The notes beneath the pieces are model-generated. The model was not told where the DNA came from and ran no database searches. It was given only the letters and a program-made list of their open reading frames with translations. A program made the translations under genes and the position numbers. Positions 19,057-27,779 of a stretch of 64,000 nucleotides of DNA are shown piece after piece (positions within the stretch are counted from its first letter, which is position 1; each line of letters begins with the position of its first letter). Origin of the DNA: Pukyongiella litopenaei (GTDB lineage: Bacteria > Pseudomonadota > Alphaproteobacteria > Rhodobacterales > Rhodobacteraceae); the NCBI RefSeq assembly GCF_003008555.2, contig NZ_CP027665.1, positions 992,001 through 1,056,000 of the forward strand. The letters are read 5' to 3'.

Positions 19057-20193
19057 TTACATCTTGCAGTCGGACACATAGGCGTCGGCGTGGTCTTCGA
19101 GCGCCGTGCCGACGATGCGGTTGGTCAGCACATCGCCTTCCTTGATCACTTCACGCACATAGATGTCCTGCACCGGGTGATGGTTCGGCCCGAACTCGAA
19201 ATCGCCGCGCACGCTGTCGAACTCGGCCGCCTCCAGCGCGGCGCGGAAGGCATCGGCATCCTTCACGTCCGCCTTGGCCATCGCCGACAGGATCAGGTTG
19301 GCCGTGTCATAGCCCTGGCTCGCATAGAGCGACGGCAACCGGCCGTATTCGGCCACGAAAGCCTCGACGAAGGCGGCGTTCGCGGGATTGTCCAGGTCCT
19401 TGTTCCACTGGCTGGTGTTATGCACGCCCAGCGCCGCGTCGCCCATCGCCTGCAGGATGTCCTGGTCGAAGCTGAAGGCCGGGCCGACCACCGGCAGGCC
19501 GATGCCGCTGTCGGCATATTGCTTGAGGAATGAGATTCCCATCCCGCCGGGCAGGAAGAAGAACACGCTGTCCGCGTCCGAGGCCCGGATCTGCGCCAGT
19601 TCCGCCGCATAGTCGGTCTGGCCCAGCTTGGTGAACAGCTCGCCCGCGATGTCGCCCTTGTAGGTCCGCTTGTAACCCGCCAGCGCGTCCTGCCCGGCCG
19701 GGTAGTTCGGCGCGAGGATGAAGCTGTTCTTGTAGCCCGCGTTGCTGGAATAGGCGCCCGCGGCCTCGTGCAGATTGTCATTCTGCCACGCGACGTTGAA
19801 ATAGAGCGGGCTGCATCCCTTGCCGGCCAGCGCCGACGGCCCGGCATTCGGGGACAGGTAGAATTTTCCCTGCCCGGTCGCGGCGGGGATCACCGCCATC
19901 GCCAGGTTGGACCAGATGATCCCGGTCAGGATATCCACCTTTTCCGACTGGATCATCCGGTCGGCCAGTTGCACGGCGATATCGGGTTTGCGCTGGTCAT
20001 CCTCGATCACCACCTCGAGATCGGGATTTCCCGCCTGTTTCACCGCCAGCATGAACCCGTCACGCACGGCGATGCCGAGGCTGGCGCCGCCGCCAGACAA
20101 GGTGGTGATCATGCCGACCTTGACCGGTTCGGCGGTGGCCATCGACGCGATCATCCCGATCGCGAGCGAAGCAACAAGTCCTTTTGCAGACAT
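19057..20193 (-). CDS. Liv-type ABC transporter substrate-binding protein
   Basis: 378 aa from the ATG at 20193, preceded by GGGAGAAAGAAAAG. A short signal peptide (MSAKGLVASLAIGMIASMATA) is followed by VKVGMITTLSGGGASLGIAVRDG, the type I periplasmic binding fold of the LivJ/LivK family. Cys residues near ALAGKGCSPLYF and the C-terminal SDCKM could form a disulphide. The protein presumably binds the aromatic substrate used by the CoA ligase in this operon. It is separated from the permease genes by a hairpin. Confidence 0.92.
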   Translation of the reverse strand: MSAKGLVASLAIGMIASMATAEPVKVGMITTLSGGGASLGIAVRDGFMLAVKQAGNPDLEVVIEDDQRKPDIAVQLADRMIQSEKVDILTGIIWSNLAMAVIPAATGQGKFYLSPNAGPSALAGKGCSPLYFNVAWQNDNLHEAAGAYSSNAGYKNSFILAPNYPAGQDALAGYKRTYKGDIAGELFTKLGQTDYAAELAQIRASDADSVFFFLPGGMGISFLKQYADSGIGLPVVGPAFSFDQDILQAMGDAALGVHNTSQWNKDLDNPANAAFVEAFVAEYGRLPSLYASQGYDTANLILSAMAKADVKDADAFRAALEAAEFDSVRGDFEFGPNHHPVQDIYVREVIKEGDVLTNRIVGTALEDHADAYVSDCKM

Positions 20194-20243
20194 CTTTTCT
20201 TTCTCCCTGTTATCAATGGACGGCCCTTGCCGGGCCGCCCGGT

Positions 20244-21731
20244 TCATTGTGCGGCATACTGTGGTGCAGATGCCAGAAAGGTTCCATAGGCGCCCGCGTC
20301 GGGGTAGGAAAATTGCTCGGCCAGCGGGTTGGCGCGCTTGCGCGTCGTGGCACCTATGTCGGCCAGCAATTCGTCGAAATGACGGAAATGGAACGGGGCC
20401 GAACACAGCCCGCCATAGACCTGCGCGGCGGGACGTTCCCGGCGGCGCCAGTCCAGCATCGCGTCGATATTGGCGCGCATGTCGTCCTCGCCGGGCTGGT
20501 TGGCCAGCTTGCCATCCGCATAGCGCACCAGCCAGTTGGCGATCATTTCCGCCGACAGGACCGTGCAGAAGCTGGAGTTGAAACCGATGAAGCCCATGTC
20601 GGGCAGGTCCGGGTTCACCGACAGCCGGTAGACGCGATACTGCCCGTCCGGCTCGATCAGGCGGGCACGGTGCTTTTCGGGCAGAAACGGCACGCCGAGC
20701 TTCCAGCCCACCGCCAGCACGGCCACGTCGCAGCCTACGGTTTCGCCGGTCGACAGCACCACGCCATCGCCCTCGAACCGCTCGAATGTGCCGCGCACGG
20801 GCCGGATCGACCCGTCGCGAAAGCCCTCGAACAGCCCCGGCGTCACGATCGGCAGCGAACAGGAGGCCTCTTTTTCGATCGGGCTGTCGGGCACCATGTC
20901 CCATTTCTTCAGGCCCAGCTGCAGTTTCAGCATGGTTTCGAGCCCGCGGAAATTGGCCCAGACCAGCGGCTTGGTGATCGCCGCGACGGCGCGCGTCAGC
21001 CCGGAGCGGCCCCAGCCGTTGAACTGCGATTCCTGCGCCCGCATGTAGAGCAGGTGCTTGAAGTTTATCCCGCCGATGAAATAGGGCAGCCGCCAGACAT
21101 TTTCGCGATAGACCATGGTGACCTGCGCCGCGCCGTTGCGGGCCGCGTTCACCGCGAGATCGGTGGCCGATTTCGAACCGCCCAACACCACGACGCGCTT
21201 GCCCCGCGCCTGTTCGGGATCGCAGTAATCCGAACTGTGCATCACCTGCCCGCCCCGGGCGATGAACGCCTCCTGCCCCGGAAAGCTGAGGATGTTCTTG
21301 TCGGAAAACTGGCCCGTGGCGACGGCGACGAAATCGAATTCTTCCTGCCGGGTCTGCCCGGCCTCCTCGATGGTCAATGTCCAGCCCGGCTGCCCGTCGG
21401 CGCGCCGGTCCATCGTCACCACATTGCTGTTCAGGCGGAACAGGCGGCCCAGCCGGTGCTTGTCGGCATAGGCGTGCAGATAGGCGTGCACCTGCGGTCC
21501 CTTGGGCCATTCCGGATAGCTGTCCGGCATCGGCAGGTCGGTAAAGCGATAGAGATCCTTGGGGCTCTGGGTCTGCACGTCGGGATAGGACCGCGAAGGT
21601 TCCCACACGCCACCGAAATCATGGGTCCGCTCGAACCCGATGACGCGGTGGCCGCGCTCGTCGAACGCCTTGGCTGCCGCCAGGCCCGACACCCCGCCGC
21701 CGATCACCGCAACTGTCTTGCGCTTTGCCAT
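20244..21731 (-). CDS. Flavin-containing monooxygenase (class B, NAD(P)H-dependent)
   Basis: 495 aa from the ATG at 21731, which has GAGGGCGG upstream; a start at 21752 would overlap the preceding cupin gene. FAD site AVIGGGVSGLAAAKAF at the N-terminus, an NADP site VVVLGGSKSATDLAV in the middle, and GGQVMHSSDY between them at the position of the FMO fingerprint. Class B enzymes insert oxygen at N, S or carbonyl carbons. Its presence in an operon of the anthranilate-CoA type is an extra step not needed for the core route, so it may process an N-substituted precursor or a ring ketone. Substrate unknown. Confidence 0.88.
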   Translation of the reverse strand: MAKRKTVAVIGGGVSGLAAAKAFDERGHRVIGFERTHDFGGVWEPSRSYPDVQTQSPKDLYRFTDLPMPDSYPEWPKGPQVHAYLHAYADKHRLGRLFRLNSNVVTMDRRADGQPGWTLTIEEAGQTRQEEFDFVAVATGQFSDKNILSFPGQEAFIARGGQVMHSSDYCDPEQARGKRVVVLGGSKSATDLAVNAARNGAAQVTMVYRENVWRLPYFIGGINFKHLLYMRAQESQFNGWGRSGLTRAVAAITKPLVWANFRGLETMLKLQLGLKKWDMVPDSPIEKEASCSLPIVTPGLFEGFRDGSIRPVRGTFERFEGDGVVLSTGETVGCDVAVLAVGWKLGVPFLPEKHRARLIEPDGQYRVYRLSVNPDLPDMGFIGFNSSFCTVLSAEMIANWLVRYADGKLANQPGEDDMRANIDAMLDWRRRERPAAQVYGGLCSAPFHFRHFDELLADIGATTRKRANPLAEQFSYPDAGAYGTFLASAPQYAAQ

Positions 21732-21741
21732 CGGCCCGCCC

Positions 21742-22188
21742 TCAGCCCGCATCCGGCGGCGGCAGGAAATCGACCTCGTGCAGGGCCGACAGCCGCACCA
21801 GTTCCTGGGGGTCGGTCACGCCGTCCAGCACCCCGAACAGGTCAAAGAGCTTGCGCGCGGGCGCCACGCCGAAGACGCAGGTGGCCTCGGCGCCGGACCG
21901 GTTGAAGATCCCGTGCGCGATGCCGCGCGGCATCCGGATCGTGTCGCCCGGCCCGGCCTTGTGGACCTCGGCGCCGAACTCGACCTCCATCTCGCCGGTC
22001 AGCATGTAGATCCATTCGTCCTGGGTCGGATGCACATGCGGCGGCACGAACGTGTCCGCCGGAACGGTCGCGTGCCAGATGAACACGTTGTCGGAATGCA
22101 GCTTGGGCGTATAGGTATGCCCGACCACGTTCCATGACACGTCACCGAGCCCGGATGCGGCCGGCGTGATGCCCTGAGTTTCGTTCAT
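21742..22188 (-). CDS. Small cupin-domain protein, copy 1
   Basis: 148 aa single-domain cupin. Motif 1 is HVHPTQDEWIYMLTG and motif 2 is GDTIRMPRGIAHGIFN, giving the full three-His/one-Glu metal site. A paralogue of the same length lies on the other side of the CoA-ligase gene (23839-24285), sharing HPTQDE and the C-terminal EVDFLPP. Function is unknown; metal-dependent isomerase or dioxygenase chemistry on the CoA pathway is conceivable. It is too short to be a classical gentisate dioxygenase. No signal peptide. Confidence 0.88.
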   Translation of the reverse strand: MNETQGITPAASGLGDVSWNVVGHTYTPKLHSDNVFIWHATVPADTFVPPHVHPTQDEWIYMLTGEMEVEFGAEVHKAGPGDTIRMPRGIAHGIFNRSGAEATCVFGVAPARKLFDLFGVLDGVTDPQELVRLSALHEVDFLPPPDAG

Positions 22189-22218
22189 GTCGTTCCTCCC
22201 TTGCTTGATCTCGCCACG

Positions 22219-23835
22219 CTAGTCCTGCCGCAGCCGGAACCGCTGGATCTTGCCGCTCTGGGTCTTGGGCAAGGCTTCGGTGAACACCACGCTGCGCGGG
22301 TATTTGTAGGGCGCGATGGTCGCCTTGACGTGATCCTGCAGCGCCTTTGCCATCGCGTCGCCGGCGTCATGGCCTGCCGCCAGCACCACATGGGCCTGCA
22401 CGATGTTGCCGCGCGCTTCGTCCGGCGCGCCGATCACCGCGCATTCCGCCACCGCAGGGTGGGACAGCAGCGCCGCCTCGACCTCGGGACCGGCGATGTT
22501 GTAGCCGGCGGACTGGATCATGTCGTCGTTGCGGGCGGCGAAATGGAGATAGCCATCCGCATCCATGATGAAACTGTCGCCGGTGACGTTCCAGCCGTCC
22601 CGGACATAGTCGCGCTGCCGGTCGTCGGCCAGATACCGGCACCCGGTCGGCCCGCGCACCGCCAGACGGCCCACGGTGCCCGGCGGCACCTCGTTGCCCG
22701 CATCGTCGATCACCCTGGCCTCGTAGCCCGACACCGGCCGCCCGGTGCAGGCGGGGCGGTGATCGTCGAACCGGTTGGTGACGAAGATATGCAGCAGCTC
22801 GGTGGCGCCGATCCCGTCCAGCATCGGCTTGCCCGTCCTGGCGATCCAGTCGTCATAGACCGGCGCGGGCAGGGTTTCGCCCGCCGAGACGGCCGCGCGC
22901 AGGCTGGACAGATCCGCGCCCGCCTCCATCGCCGCCAGCATGGTGCGATAGGCGGTCGGCGCGGTGAAACAGACGGTTGCGCGATAGGTCTGGATGATCT
23001 CGACCATGTTGGGGGGCGAGGCGTTTTCCAGCAGCGCCGCCGCCGCGCCGAACCGCAGTGGGAACACCGCCAGCCCGCCCAGCCCGAAGGTAAAGGCCAG
23101 CGGCGGCGATCCGACGAACACGTCATCGGGCGTGACCGCCAGCACCTCGCGCGCATAGCCATCGGCGATGATCAGCAGGTCGCGGTGGAAATGCACCGTC
23201 GCCTTGGGGCTGCCGGTGGTGCCGCTGGTGAACCCCAGCAGCGCCACGTCGTCCCGGCCGGTGTCGACCGCGTCGAACAGCACCGGTTTCTCCAGTGCCA
23301 GCCGGTCCAGTTCGGCATCGTGGTTCGAGGTGCCGTCAAACCCGACCACCGATTTCAGGAACCCGCTGTCCTTGGCGCAGGCCACCAGTTCGTCCATCAG
23401 CCGCGTGTCGCACAGCGCATGGCTGATCTCGGCCTTGTCGACGATCTTGGCCAGTTCTCCCGCGCGCAGCATCGGCATCGTGTTGACCACCACCGCGCCC
23501 GCCTTGGTCGCGGCCAGCCAGCACGCCACCATCGCCGGGTTGTTGGCCGACCGGATCAGCACCCGGTTGCCCGGCCGCACGCCCAGGTCCTCGACCAGCA
23601 CATGGGCCAGGCGGTTGGTCCAGTCCGACAGTTCCTTGTAGGTGCGCCGCCGCCCGTTCCCGATAAGCGCAACATGATCGCCAAACCCCTGGGCGACCAT
23701 CCTGTCGGTCAGTTCGACCCCGACATTCAGCCGGTCGGGGTAATCGAACCCGTCCAGCAGCAGGTCGGGCCACTGATCGGCGAGCGGCAGGTTGTCGCGC
23801 GTGAAGCTGTCCTCATGTGCCGACGGTCCCAGCAT
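22219..23835 (-). CDS. Aromatic acid-CoA ligase (2-aminobenzoate/benzoate-CoA ligase type)
   Basis: 538 aa adenylate-forming enzyme. The P-loop GFTSGTTGSPKATVHFHRD and the GATELLHIF motif are characteristic of benzoate and 2-aminobenzoate CoA ligases rather than fatty-acid ligases; the catalytic lysine lies in PKTQSGKIQR. It would activate the imported aromatic acid with ATP and CoA, making the substrate for the fused monooxygenase/reductase at 12880-15225. Flanked on both sides by the paralogous cupins, with gaps of 3 and 30 bp, so co-transcribed. Anthranilate is the best guess for substrate; related hydroxy- or methylbenzoates are possible. Confidence 0.88.
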   Translation of the reverse strand: MLGPSAHEDSFTRDNLPLADQWPDLLLDGFDYPDRLNVGVELTDRMVAQGFGDHVALIGNGRRRTYKELSDWTNRLAHVLVEDLGVRPGNRVLIRSANNPAMVACWLAATKAGAVVVNTMPMLRAGELAKIVDKAEISHALCDTRLMDELVACAKDSGFLKSVVGFDGTSNHDAELDRLALEKPVLFDAVDTGRDDVALLGFTSGTTGSPKATVHFHRDLLIIADGYAREVLAVTPDDVFVGSPPLAFTFGLGGLAVFPLRFGAAAALLENASPPNMVEIIQTYRATVCFTAPTAYRTMLAAMEAGADLSSLRAAVSAGETLPAPVYDDWIARTGKPMLDGIGATELLHIFVTNRFDDHRPACTGRPVSGYEARVIDDAGNEVPPGTVGRLAVRGPTGCRYLADDRQRDYVRDGWNVTGDSFIMDADGYLHFAARNDDMIQSAGYNIAGPEVEAALLSHPAVAECAVIGAPDEARGNIVQAHVVLAAGHDAGDAMAKALQDHVKATIAPYKYPRSVVFTEALPKTQSGKIQRFRLRQD

Positions 23836-23838
23836 GGG

Positions 23839-24285
23839 TCACTCGTTTGCCTCAGGCGGCAGGAAATCCACCTCGTGCTGCGCCGACAATTCGACCACGC
23901 GGTCGACATCCTCGAGATCGTGCAGGGCCTCGAACAGCTCTTTCAGCTGGCGGGCCGGCGACACCCAGAACAGCGCCCGCGCCGGTTTGTCGGACTTGTT
24001 GAAATAGCCATGCGGGATACCTTTCGGCATCCGCACCAGGTCGCCGGCGCGCGCCTTGCTCCAGACCCCGTCGAGCTTCAGGTCCAGCTCGCCCTCCTGC
24101 ACCAGGATGAACTCGTCCTGGGTGGGGTGGATATGCACCGGCACGAACTGGCCCGGTTCGCTGTTGGTCTCGAAGGCGAATGTCGTCTCGCAGACCGCCT
24201 TGGGATAATAGGTCTGCCCCAGGATGTTCCACACCACGCCGTCATAGCCGGTGCCGTTTTCGGTAATGCCCTTTTCAAGTTCCAC
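23839..24285 (-). CDS. Small cupin-domain protein, copy 2
   Basis: 148 aa, paralogue of the cupin at 21742-22188. Metal motifs HIHPTQDEFILVQEG and GDLVRMPKGIPHGYFN are complete. The two copies share overall layout and the end EVDFLPP but differ in most surface positions, so the duplication is not recent. Lies 3 bp upstream of the CoA-ligase gene. Two cupins may form a heteromer or act at different steps; not known. Confidence 0.88.
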   Translation of the reverse strand: MELEKGITENGTGYDGVVWNILGQTYYPKAVCETTFAFETNSEPGQFVPVHIHPTQDEFILVQEGELDLKLDGVWSKARAGDLVRMPKGIPHGYFNKSDKPARALFWVSPARQLKELFEALHDLEDVDRVVELSAQHEVDFLPPEANE

Positions 24286-24322
24286 TGTGGTTCCTCCCCT
24301 TTGGAATTTCAGCCCAGGTAAT

Positions 24323-25474
24323 TCAGCCCATGGCCATCATGGTATGTTTCGCGATCACGACGCGCTGGACGTCGCTGGCCCCTTCATAGATGCGCAGGGC
24401 GCGGATATCGCGGTAGAGCTCCTCGACCTTCTCGCCGCGCCGCACCCCGTCGCCGCCATGCAGCTGCACGGCCATGTCGATCACCTTCTGCGCCTGCTCG
24501 GTGGAAAACAGCTTGGCCATCGCCGCCTCGCGGCTCACCCGGGTGGCGCCGGTATCCTTGGTCCACGCGGCGCGATAGACCAGCAGCGCGGCGGCATCCA
24601 CGTCCAGCGCCATGTCCGCGACATGCCCCTGCACCATCTGCAGATCCGCCAGCGGCGCGCCATTCACCTGCCGGGTGGCGATGCGGGTCAGCGCCTCGTC
24701 GAGCGCCCGGCGCGCGAATCCCAGCGCCGCCGCCGCCACGGTCGAGCGGAACACGTCCAGCACCGACATCGCCACCTTGAACCCCTCTCCCGGCGCGCCC
24801 AGCATCGCCGATGCCGGCACCCGGCAATCGACGAAGCGCAGCCGCGCCAGCGGATGCGGCGCGATCACCTCCAGCCGGTCGGCAATCTCGAATCCCGGCA
24901 GGCCGGCCGGCACGACAAAGGCCGACAGCCCCCTGGCCCCGGGCGCCTCGCCGGTGCGCGCAAAGACGGTATAGACATCCGCGATCCCGCCGTTGGAAAT
25001 CCATGTCTTTTCGCCGTTCAGCACATAATCGCCGCCATCGCGCCGGGCCGTCATCACCGACCGCGCCACGTCCGACCCCGATTGCGGCTCGGTCAGCGCA
25101 AAGGCCGAGATCGCCCGCCCCGACCGGGTCAGCGGCAGCCATTCCGCCTGCTGCTCCGGCGTCCCGAAGAGCGATATCGCCCCGGTGCCCAGCCCCTGCA
25201 TGGCAAAGGCGAAATCCGCCAGCCCGTCATGGCGCGCCAGGGTTTCCCGGATCAGGCAGAGCGTGCGCACATCCAGCCGCTCGCCCGCCCCGGCCCCGCT
25301 GTGGCGCAACCAGCCGCCCGCGCCCAGGTCCGCCACCAGCGCCCGGCAGGCCGCATCCACGTCGCCATGGTCCACCGCGCCCAGATGCGCCGCCGCCCAG
25401 GTCTCGAGCCCGTCCGCCAGCGCCCGGTGTTCGTCGCCGAAAAACGGCCAGTCGAGAAAGCTCCGGTCAGGCAT
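24323..25474 (-). CDS. Acyl-CoA dehydrogenase
   Basis: 383 aa from the ATG at 25474 ([12 protein letters not shown]), downstream of GGAAGGGAAG; the open frame continues upstream but the extra residues are not family-like. FAD-binding signatures [14 protein letters not shown] and TWISNGG, and the C-terminal [11 protein letters not shown]...[12 protein letters not shown], are those of acyl-CoA dehydrogenases. The catalytic base region is IYEG(A). It would oxidise a cyclic or opened acyl-CoA during beta-oxidation-like ring breakdown. Follows the enoyl-CoA hydratase gene by about 80 bp. Confidence 0.9.
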   Translation of the reverse strand: MPDRSFLDWPFFGDEHRALADGLETWAAAHLGAVDHGDVDAACRALVADLGAGGWLRHSGAGAGERLDVRTLCLIRETLARHDGLADFAFAMQGLGTGAISLFGTPEQQAEWLPLTRSGRAISAFALTEPQSGSDVARSVMTARRDGGDYVLNGEKTWISNGGIADVYTVFARTGEAPGARGLSAFVVPAGLPGFEIADRLEVIAPHPLARLRFVDCRVPASAMLGAPGEGFKVAMSVLDVFRSTVAAAALGFARRALDEALTRIATRQVNGAPLADLQMVQGHVADMALDVDAAALLVYRAAWTKDTGATRVSREAAMAKLFSTEQAQKVIDMAVQLHGGDGVRRGEKVEELYRDIRALRIYEGASDVQRVVIAKHTMMAMG

Positions 25475-25556
25475 CGCGCGTGCTTCCCTTCCTCTTGCCG
25501 GAAATATCCCCGCCGGAGGCTCCCGCCGCTTGTCCCTTGCGCAGCATCCGCATGGT

Positions 25557-26360
25557 TCAATCCCCCTCGAACACGGGCGTTTGCTTCGCCACAAAAGCGC
25601 GGTAGGCCCGTTCGAAATCACCCGTCTGCATGCAGATCGCCTGCGCCTGCGCCTCGGCCTCGATCGCCTGTTCGATCGACATCGACCATTCCTGCGCCAG
25701 CATGGTCTTGGTCATCATGTGGCCGAAATTCGGCCCCGCCACCAGCTGCGCGGCCAGCGCGCGGGCATCCGCCTCCAGCCTGTCCGCCTCGACCAGCCGG
25801 TTGTGGAACCCCCAGGCATGGCCCTCGTCGGCCGACATCGACCGGCCGGTATAGAGCAGCTCCGCCGCCCGCCCCTGCCCGATGATCCGGGGCAGGACCG
25901 CGCAGGCCCCCATGTCGCAGCCCGCCAGCCCGACACGGGTGAACAGGAACGCCACCCGGGCCTGCGGCGTCGCGATCCGCAGATCCGACGCCATCGCGAT
26001 GATCGCCCCCGCCCCGACGCAGATCCCGTCGATGGCCGCGATCACCGGCTTGCCGCAATTCACCATCGACTTGACCAGGTCGCCGGTCATGCGGGTAAAG
26101 GCCAGCAGCTCCTTCATGTTCATCCGGGTCAGCGGCCCGATGATGTCATGCACGTCCCCGCCCGAACTGAAATTGCCCCCGTTTGAGGCAAAGACCACCG
26201 CCTTCACGTCATCGGAATAGGCCAGATCGCGGAACCAGTCGCGCAGTTCCGCATAGCTCTCGAAGGTCAGCGGGTTCTTGCGCTCGGGCCGGTCCAGCCG
26301 CACCGTGGCGATACCGTCCTCGATCGTGCACAGGAAATGGGTGGTGTCGGCGGCGGTCAT
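25557..26360 (-). CDS. Enoyl-CoA hydratase/isomerase family protein
   Basis: 267 aa crotonase-fold protein. The oxyanion-hole segments [17 protein letters not shown] and [21 protein letters not shown] are recognisable. The family covers hydratases, isomerases and ring-opening hydrolases, so the exact reaction in the aromatic-CoA pathway is open. Its ATG overlaps the stop of the MarR gene (4 nt), placing regulator and enzyme on one transcript. Confidence 0.9.
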   Translation of the reverse strand: MTAADTTHFLCTIEDGIATVRLDRPERKNPLTFESYAELRDWFRDLAYSDDVKAVVFASNGGNFSSGGDVHDIIGPLTRMNMKELLAFTRMTGDLVKSMVNCGKPVIAAIDGICVGAGAIIAMASDLRIATPQARVAFLFTRVGLAGCDMGACAVLPRIIGQGRAAELLYTGRSMSADEGHAWGFHNRLVEADRLEADARALAAQLVAGPNFGHMMTKTMLAQEWSMSIEQAIEAEAQAQAICMQTGDFERAYRAFVAKQTPVFEGD

Positions 26361-26836
26361 GATCTTCCCTCTGTCAGAATACGGTCCAGCGTCGCGGTCA
26401 TCGCGCCGGCCTCGTCGGCATCGAGCGCGCTCAGGAACCTGTCGACCCAGGTCTCGTGGCGGGCGGCCTGGCGGGTGAATTCCTCTTTGCCCTTGCGGGT
26501 CAGGCGGACCCGGTTGGCGCGGCGGTCGCCCGGCACCGGTTCGCGCAGCACATGGCCGTCTTCGACCAGCCGCTCGACAATGCCGGTGACATTGCCGTTC
26601 GAAACCTTCAGCAAGCCCGACAATTCGCTCATCTTCAGCCCGCCCGCATTGCGCGCCAGCGCGCTCATCACGTCGAACCGGGGCAGGGTCGAGGCGAACT
26701 CGGTCCTCAGGTTCTCGCGCAGGCCGGATTCCAGCGTGCGCGTGGTCTTGAGCAGCTTCAGCCAGAGGCGCAGCCGGGCCTTGCTGCCCGGCCCGGTATC
26801 AGGGCAGGGATCTGGGCGGGGATCGGGCACAGTCAT
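26357..26836 (-). CDS. MarR family transcriptional regulator
   Basis: 159 aa from the ATG at 26836, directly behind a strong GGAGGAGAG site. Winged-helix core: [42 protein letters not shown] and [16 protein letters not shown]. MarR proteins in aromatic-CoA operons commonly release DNA on binding the CoA-thioester product. It is embedded as second gene of the operon, overlapping both neighbours by 4 nt, and the palindrome at 27647-27658 upstream of the first gene is the likely operator. Confidence 0.92.
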   Translation of the reverse strand: MTVPDPRPDPCPDTGPGSKARLRLWLKLLKTTRTLESGLRENLRTEFASTLPRFDVMSALARNAGGLKMSELSGLLKVSNGNVTGIVERLVEDGHVLREPVPGDRRANRVRLTRKGKEEFTRQAARHETWVDRFLSALDADEAGAMTATLDRILTEGRS

Positions 26837-27591
26837 ATCTCTCCTCCCGTGAGGGCGAGGGTGTGGCCGTTCACGGACCGGGCCGCCCCGGAGCAAAGCC
26901 AGCGCACCGCGCCCGCGACCTCGTCCACCTGGATGAACCGGTCCTGCGGATTGCCCTTGCGCAGCGATTTCGCCGCGGCATCGCGGGAAAGACCGGTCTT
27001 GTCGCAGATATTGGCGATCGAGCGGTCGAGCATGGGGGTTTCGATGAAACCCGGACAGATGGCGTTGACGGTGATGCCGCTGCGGCCCAGTTCCATCGCC
27101 AGCGCCCGGGTCAGGCCGACAACCCCGTGCTTGGCGGCACAATACCCCGCGACATAGGGATAGCCCTTGAGCCCGGCGGTCGAGGCGATGGCGATCATCC
27201 GCCCCTCGCCCGCGGCCTCCATATCCGCAAACCCCGCCTGAAAGGCGTTGAACACGCCCCCGAGGTTCACCTCCAGCATCGACCGGAACCCCTCGGCAGT
27301 CATCTGGCCAAACGGAGTGCTTTCGGCGGCGCCCGCATTGGCCACCACCACGCCGACCGGCCCGTTGAGACCACGCGCCCGGTCAAAGGCGGCCCGCACC
27401 GCCGCCGCGTCGGTCACGTCGCAGGTGAACCAGCCGATGAACCTGTGCTGTTCGGCAACCTCGCGCAGCGGCGCCTCGCGCCGGCCCAGAACCGTGACCC
27501 GCGCCCCGGCCCGGGCCAGTTCCGCCGCGATCGCGGCCCCGGTTCCGGTGCCGCCCCCCGTCACGACTGCGTGTTTGCCGTCCAGCCCCAT
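26833..27591 (-). CDS. Short-chain dehydrogenase/reductase (3-hydroxyacyl-CoA dehydrogenase-like)
   Basis: 252 aa classical SDR: cofactor motif VTGGGTGTGAAIA, NAG motif VVANAGA, catalytic Ser in IASTAG and YCAAK, then CPGFIETPM. First gene of the large minus-strand operon, with the regulator second. In beta-oxidation-like breakdown of a ring CoA thioester it could oxidise a hydroxyl group; the asparagine-to-threonine variant in the cofactor loop does not reveal NAD or NADP preference. Substrate inferred from context only. Confidence 0.88.
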   Translation of the reverse strand: MGLDGKHAVVTGGGTGTGAAIAAELARAGARVTVLGRREAPLREVAEQHRFIGWFTCDVTDAAAVRAAFDRARGLNGPVGVVVANAGAAESTPFGQMTAEGFRSMLEVNLGGVFNAFQAGFADMEAAGEGRMIAIASTAGLKGYPYVAGYCAAKHGVVGLTRALAMELGRSGITVNAICPGFIETPMLDRSIANICDKTGLSRDAAAKSLRKGNPQDRFIQVDEVAGAVRWLCSGAARSVNGHTLALTGGEI

Positions 27592-27646
27592 CCCCTCCCT
27601 CCTGAAGATGTATGCCAGGGGCAGGATTCCACGGGTCGGTTAAAAT

Positions 27647-27658
27647 TTCAAGCTTGAA
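27647..27658. promoter_or_regulatory. Palindrome TTCAAGCTTGAA, likely MarR operator
   Basis: A perfect 12-bp palindrome in an AT-rich pocket (27641-27680) 56 bp upstream of the SDR start codon. The rest of the 188-bp gap (27592-27779) is GC-rich with no gene seen. Link to the operon's MarR protein is inferred from position. Confidence 0.6.
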
Positions 27659-27779
27659 TATTTTATACTCAAAGTTTTTCCATCGATCACCCAAGGACCG
27701 CTGTCACCATCCGCAATGGCGGCCCGTTGCCGCGGTTCGCATGTGGGTGGTCATGGACATGCGGCGGGGACCGGCCGGA

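Noticed and set aside
20184-21905. 573-codon plus-strand open frame opposite the flavin monooxygenase
   Set aside because: It is a shadow of a well-supported gene with biased composition.
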